Shown piece after piece: positions 31,801 through 37,800 of a stretch of DNA of 48,332 nt (position 1 is the first letter of the stretch; each line of letters opens with the position of its first letter). The stretch spans positions 1 to 48,332 of the forward strand of contig CAYXSW010000011.1 in assembly GCA_964467915.1 (NCBI GenBank), read 5' to 3'. The translations under genes and the position numbers were made by a program. The notes beneath the pieces were generated by a model. That model was not told the DNA's origin. It made no database searches and saw nothing but the letters and a program-made list of their open reading frames with translations. The stretch is from MED-G16 sp964467915 (GTDB taxonomy: Bacteria; Bacteroidota; Bacteroidia; Cytophagales; MED-G16).

Positions 31801-34800
31801 AACCATTAGTGTAAAGAGCCACCCTTTGGACAGAATGGATTTTAGAATTCTTGATTGTTCCAGTTTCTATACTAATACCATTTCTACCTCCAGATATTGT
31901 TGAGTTCTCTATACTTGAGCCATCTCTAATAAGGATCATGTAATCCCAATTATCAACATTACTGTTGATGATATCAGCATACTTTATTGATGAGGCTACA
32001 GTAGAGTTAAGCTCAATGCCTGGACCAGAGCTGTTGTTTGTGTTCTTTTCCCAAGACTCACCAGTTATTGTGACCCTGTTCGAAGCTGTTCCTTCTATTA
32101 CTAGCTCACCATCCTTATCCGTAAATATATATGAGTCTTTTGACATGTTGATAGTAGCGCCTTCTTTGATTACGAGCTTACCTTCAATAGTTAATTTTGC
32201 TTCTTCGTTAGTGAAAGTCAACACAGCATTTTTCTCCAAGGTTACCGTGTATCCTGCCTTGATTTTTGCGCCAGATCCTCCGATAGTGTAAGGGCTACAC
32301 AGCTCGAATAGCGTCATGTCCTCCTTGATATTTCCTTTTAATTCCTTATCTACAGCATCACAACTTGTCTCAGTAATTTTTAGAGTTACAGACTGGGTTC
32401 CGTCCTCAGTAGCACCAATTACACTAGCGATAGCAAGAGTTACATTCTCTTCTCCCTCCGTAGGCTCATTTTGAGCTAGCCACTTAGCAGTAACATTTAT
32501 AGTACCTGTTAACGAACCAGGCAATATAAATATGGTATCACTTGAGAGTTCGTAGTCTGTGCCTTTAGTTCCTGTGCCAGATGTAGAGATAACTACTTTA
32601 ATGGTATCTCCTGCAGTGCTTGTTGATGTGGCAGTAAGTACGGCCAGCTTAAAGTCTTCACTCTCCCCGATAAAGTCTTTGTTACTTGTCAAAGTAACCG
32701 AAGGCACACCGTCATTATCTTCAATACTTAACTCGACACTTGTGCCAGATGACGCTGCCTGACCATTATCTACAGAAGATATTGATAACTTAGCTGTCTC
32801 TGTTCCCTCGTAGACGTCATCATCTACAGCGCTTAAGTATATAGAGCTAGAAGTCTGACCTGTAGGAACTGTGATAGAGCCAGAGACAGGTGCCGCATTC
32901 TCCACTGAGTAAAGAGTTGATACCTCAGAAGTAGTGAGCGCTCTATTATAAATTCTAACATCATCTATAGATCCTAGGAACGTATTATTGTTAGGACTCC
33001 AAGCACCAATATAAAGTGACCCAGAACTAGGAAGAGAATTATTCCATGTCCAAGACCTGTACTCTTTAGCAGACAACACACCGTCAACATAAATTCTTAA
33101 GGTGTCAGACGTGTAGGTATAGATTACATTTTTCCATTCTCCTTCTTGCACATTAGTGCCGACAGAGTACCCATGACCTCCTGATCTAGCGTAGAGATCT
33201 CTATTATTAGTTCCGTCTCCTCCGTTCCAGTTAAGATTCATCTCGTAGTACTCATTAGGAGCTCTTATTATCCTGCCATAACTTCCGTAGTAGTTACCGT
33301 CGTCACTCTTGTCTTTGATATTAATCCAAGCACTCATGGTGATATCATCCTGTACCCTAACTGAGCCGTTCCAAGGAACTTCGACATAGGAGTTGTTACC
33401 ATTAAAGCTGTAAGCCTTGTTAGCATTACCGTGCCTATCTGTGGTCAGTGTTGCATTGTTTGCAGTACCATTATATGAGTTACCAGACTCATCATTTGCG
33501 TCTCCATCAAAATCATAGTAGGCCACAAGTCCATTTGTGGTAGCCTGGACAGTGTCAGGAGTCTCATCGTAGTCACCAGAAGAAGCAGTACCCGATAATG
33601 ACAAGTTAACCTTAACAGGTTGAGTTGTCGCAGCAGATAATGTGGCGGTAACTTTAGAATATTTTCCGTCTCCCTCTTTCACAGTAGCAGTACCTATGGC
33701 TAGAGATGCGTCAGGCTTAATGTCATTATCAACGATCGTGATATCTACTTCATTACTTGTACCAGCGACACCATTTGTTGTCTGGTCTATAGATAATTTC
33801 ATTGTCTCGTTAGGCTCTCCCATTACCTCATCATCCTCTGCGAAGACATACACAGTAACTTCAGTAGCTCCTGCAGGAATTACTACCTCGCTTATTTCTG
33901 GATTAAATACTGACCCAACCCAAGTCCATCCGCCAAGAGGCTCAGAGTAGTCAGTGCTTGACCTGTCCTGATAGAAGCCAATCCAATCATTGTCTCTAGA
34001 AACATTATCAGCTACAAAACTTAGCTCAGCCTCAGAAGAGATGACAAGAAGATATGCTCCCTCTACCGCATCAGCAGAAGCTTTTGCACCATTCCATCCT
34101 GACTGATTATCTTGATTAGATCGGTAGTAAGAGTGTCCGTTATATTGTGCCTTATATTCAAAACCAGAAATAGCATCAGAAGTTAAATAAGGAAACTCTA
34201 TTAAAAATCTTCTTGAATTATTCTCATTTAAATCATTGTACTGGGTTGCGTTATTTGTTAAGTGCGCATAATCTTCAGTTCCACCAGAGTTATTTGGTTC
34301 ACCTGAGCCCCAGCTTGGAGGTAACCAAGTAACATTTTCACCGGTTACTAGAGTAGCCTCTTTTTTCAACACAAAATCTGTAGAGTCGACACCGCTAAAT
34401 TTCAGTTTGACAGTAACAGGCAATTCAGATGCCTTGTCTATAGAAACTTTAACACTAGCATAGTCTTCTGATCCCTCGGTAACTGTACTAGAAGTTACAG
34501 ATAAGCTCACTGTAGTACTGTCGTCATCAGAGATAAGGATTGTAGCAGACTGGTCTCCAGTCTCAGAAGCTCCCGTTGTAGAAACTATCTTAGAGATAAT
34601 TGTCTCGTCAGTCTCATCAGTCTGGTCGTTAACACCTTTTATCTCAAGTTTCCCCGTAGTCTGACCCTTAGGAATTGAGATAGTAGCATTAATTTTTTGG
34701 ACTGAACTGTTTGAGTATAGAGTGCTTATATCAGCACCTGAAAGGGCCTTGTTATATATCCTCAGCTCATCCATCTTGCCTTTGAAGTTGTTATTGTCCC

Positions 34801-37800
34801 CGTTCTGGTTACTACCAATCATTAGCTGCTGAGATGTATTCATCTCAAACCTATTTCCTATCCTTGAGCTAGTATTCCTTAACTCTCCATTCACGTAAAA
34901 CTTAAATTCTTTTCTTGTAGTATAGCCAGAGGTATCTGTCTCTGATGTAGAAGTGAAACTAAGCATCACCCACTCCCCGTTATCAATGTGGTTACCACTT
35001 CCTACGTGATCCCAAGACGCGGCTCCTCTACCGTAAGCTTCGAAGGCAGTGTTGTTATCTCTCTGGTCAATCCTCATCTCATAGTACTCATTAGGAGCCC
35101 TGACAACAAAGTCTGTCCAGTTGTCAGAAGACTCTTTGTTAACCCAAACACTGATTGTTATGTCTTCCTTTATTTGGAGAGAGCCAGAAAGAGGTACACT
35201 GATGTAGTCATTAACTCCATCGAACTGGTACGCACTATTAGCTTCGCCAAATCTATCAGATGTAAGTGTAGCTCCACTAACAGTTCCGTTGTTATTATTA
35301 GATGTCCCATCCTCAGCATTCCCGTTAAAAGTATAGTTCGCCACAAGACTATCAGCCAATACCTCGCTGACATCAATTACGTTCCCACCAGCAGTAAAGT
35401 CACTAGAACCGGCAGTTCCTTGCATCACAAGACCTACAGTAACATCTCTTCCAGACGCCGTAGATAATGTAGCAGTCAAATCAGAGGTTCCTCCGTTTTC
35501 AGAGATTGTATCTTTAGAGGCTGTGAGAGTGACACCAGGCATCTGGTCATCATCCTCGATAGCTATAAATATTTTCTGGTCTACAGTCTCTACAGCGTAT
35601 GTAGATGCAGAAACTTCAATTTTTACAGTGTCTCTGTCGTCTTCATCTGTATTATCCTCAACAACGGTAAGAATTGAAGTACCAGTAATAGATCCAGCAG
35701 AAATTGTTATGGCCTGAGTACTTAGCGTGTAGTCATCAGTGATTGAAGCTGAACCAGACGTCCTCAAGGATATAAACACATCTTTAGAATATTTTCTGTC
35801 AAGAGTTGCTGTTAATGTTGCAGTGACTGCTGCCTCTGCTATTCTCAGATCGAATCCTGTGTCTGGATCTCTCTCCTCAACCCACTTCCATGTACCGGGC
35901 ATAGTGTAACCAGTTCCCTCTTTCTCTGAGTAGTATCCCACCCAACCGTCTGCACTAACAGAACTTAAAAATGCTGCCTCGTTATCGTCATTGATTACAA
36001 CAAGATATGCACCATCCAAGTTTGCTTGGTCTCTATGCTCACTCCAACTGTAGTTACTCCAAGACGTCCTGAAGTATGAGTGTCCATTATACTGACCTAA
36101 ATAATTGTATGAGCCACTACTTTTACTTGTTTTTAAAGTTGTGACGAGTTCGTTTACCTCTAGCAAGCCATGAGCACCCCAATTATTATAATTAACTACA
36201 AGTCCTCTGGCTGAGCTATTACAATTTGTAGTACATTCGTACTGATACCTTGCCCTTGCACCTGATCCGTCACTCCAGTTCCAGTCATTTGCCCTGTCAT
36301 AACTCATGGAATAAGTAGCAGAATCCCCATCATAACCGGCAATTATCCATTTATCGTATGTACTTGCTGGTCCCACAGTTGTGATGGCATTATCTGACTG
36401 CACAGATAGGCTGAAAGACAAGGCACTGAACTCAGAAGAGTACCAGCTCTCAGTTCCTTCAACTTGGTCATTATCTCCGTCAGCACCTGTATCATAAGCA
36501 GTGATCACGTACTTTGTGTTAATGTCTCCGCCAACAACAGTGTAAGTTGTAGAGTCTTTATCGGTAACGTCTTTAACTAGAGTATGCACCTCGCCTACTT
36601 TAGAGTAAATTTTATAACCTGCAAGATCAGAAGCAGTGACAGCATCCCAAGACAGGATCACATCAGACCCAAAGAGTAGTGCCTTTGTCACTCCACCAGG
36701 GATTGATATAGGTGCCTGGCTTGAGGCAGCAGAAAGGCTAGGATCATAATCAACTATTCCCTTCCTCTCGATCTCATCAGTATAATCATTTATAGACGCG
36801 GGAATATCAGATGTGTTTCCCCAGAAGTTATTCTCAAGATTTATTTTAATAGAGAGTATTCCATTATTAAATGAATCCCCCCACTGATTATAACCATCGA
36901 TATCAGATTGTCCGTTTTCAATTGTGACATTCCTCTGCCCTGAAGAGGTTTCCATCTCTCCAAAGAAAGTGTTTCCAGTAAATTGTAAATTAGATTTATA
37001 ACCGTGAATTACAACATTTGAGGCGTATCCACCTATGTTATTATACATTATAGTATGATCTATATCGTACCTCATTGCGATTCCAACTGAGCCATGCTTC
37101 CCTGTGGATCCACCAATGGTATTATACATAAGGGTTGAACCTCCTTGAGATATTACTCCATAATTTTTTCTTGTGTCAGACGTCTGGTATATCCTATTGC
37201 TATTAAATGTAGAATTATGTACATACACATGATAATTTGAAGATTCACTTGTATTATTATCATAAATCTCATTACCCGTAACAGTAGAATTACTATGTAT
37301 TTCAAGAGCATGCCTTCTGACATTATGAATTTTACTATTTAATAATTTTGAACTGTTACTAACATATGCCCCATTTCTAGAGTTAGATATTCTAGAATTT
37401 TCTAGTGTAGACCTGTTCATCAATTTCACAAACCAGTCACAGCACTGATCATCTCCGACATTTAAAATTTTAGAGTATTTAATTAAAGATCCTTGAGCAT
37501 TTGCCCAGACCCCATCCCAGTTTGTTCCGGTGAAAGTTACAGAGTCAGACTCTGTACCATTAACCTCTAACTTACCAGAGTTCTCTGTTTTAATATATGT
37601 GTCTTTGGCCATGTTAAAAGTCACGCCTTTTCCAACAACCATAGTACCTCTAACATCAAAATATTTTTCAGATGTAACAAAATTCACTACCACCCCATCT
37701 TCTATGGTAAGTTTTCTTCCTTCTGAGACAATGATAGACTTGTCGATTGTGTAAGGACTTTCATTTTTTGTTAGGACAAAATCAGCAGTATCAATCACCT

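Larger units (their letters stand above)
25126..32362 (-). other. Giant protein unit 2: beta-helix 2, Fn3, seven Calx-beta domains
   Basis: Residues ~1840-4251. The unit opens with the cap motif 'CDAVDKELKGNIKEDMTLF' and 'LCSPYTIGG'. Beta-helix 2 spans 31200-32362 and Fn3 30925-31199. The Calx-beta domains carry, in order: a lectin-like insert (30335-30880), LamG (29180-29850), LamG (28175-28830), LamG (27145-27790), LamG (26015-26765), the sequence gap (25580-25679) and, last, no insert. The order repeats unit 1, with extra LamG-bearing copies, which indicates duplication of a large module followed by expansion. Confidence 0.75.

Noticed and set aside
16700..37760. Many plus-strand open frames of 60-160 codons across the giant gene
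   Set aside because: They are antisense shadows of a low-stop-density coding strand rich in Ser, Thr and Asp codons; none has a recognisable domain or signal.
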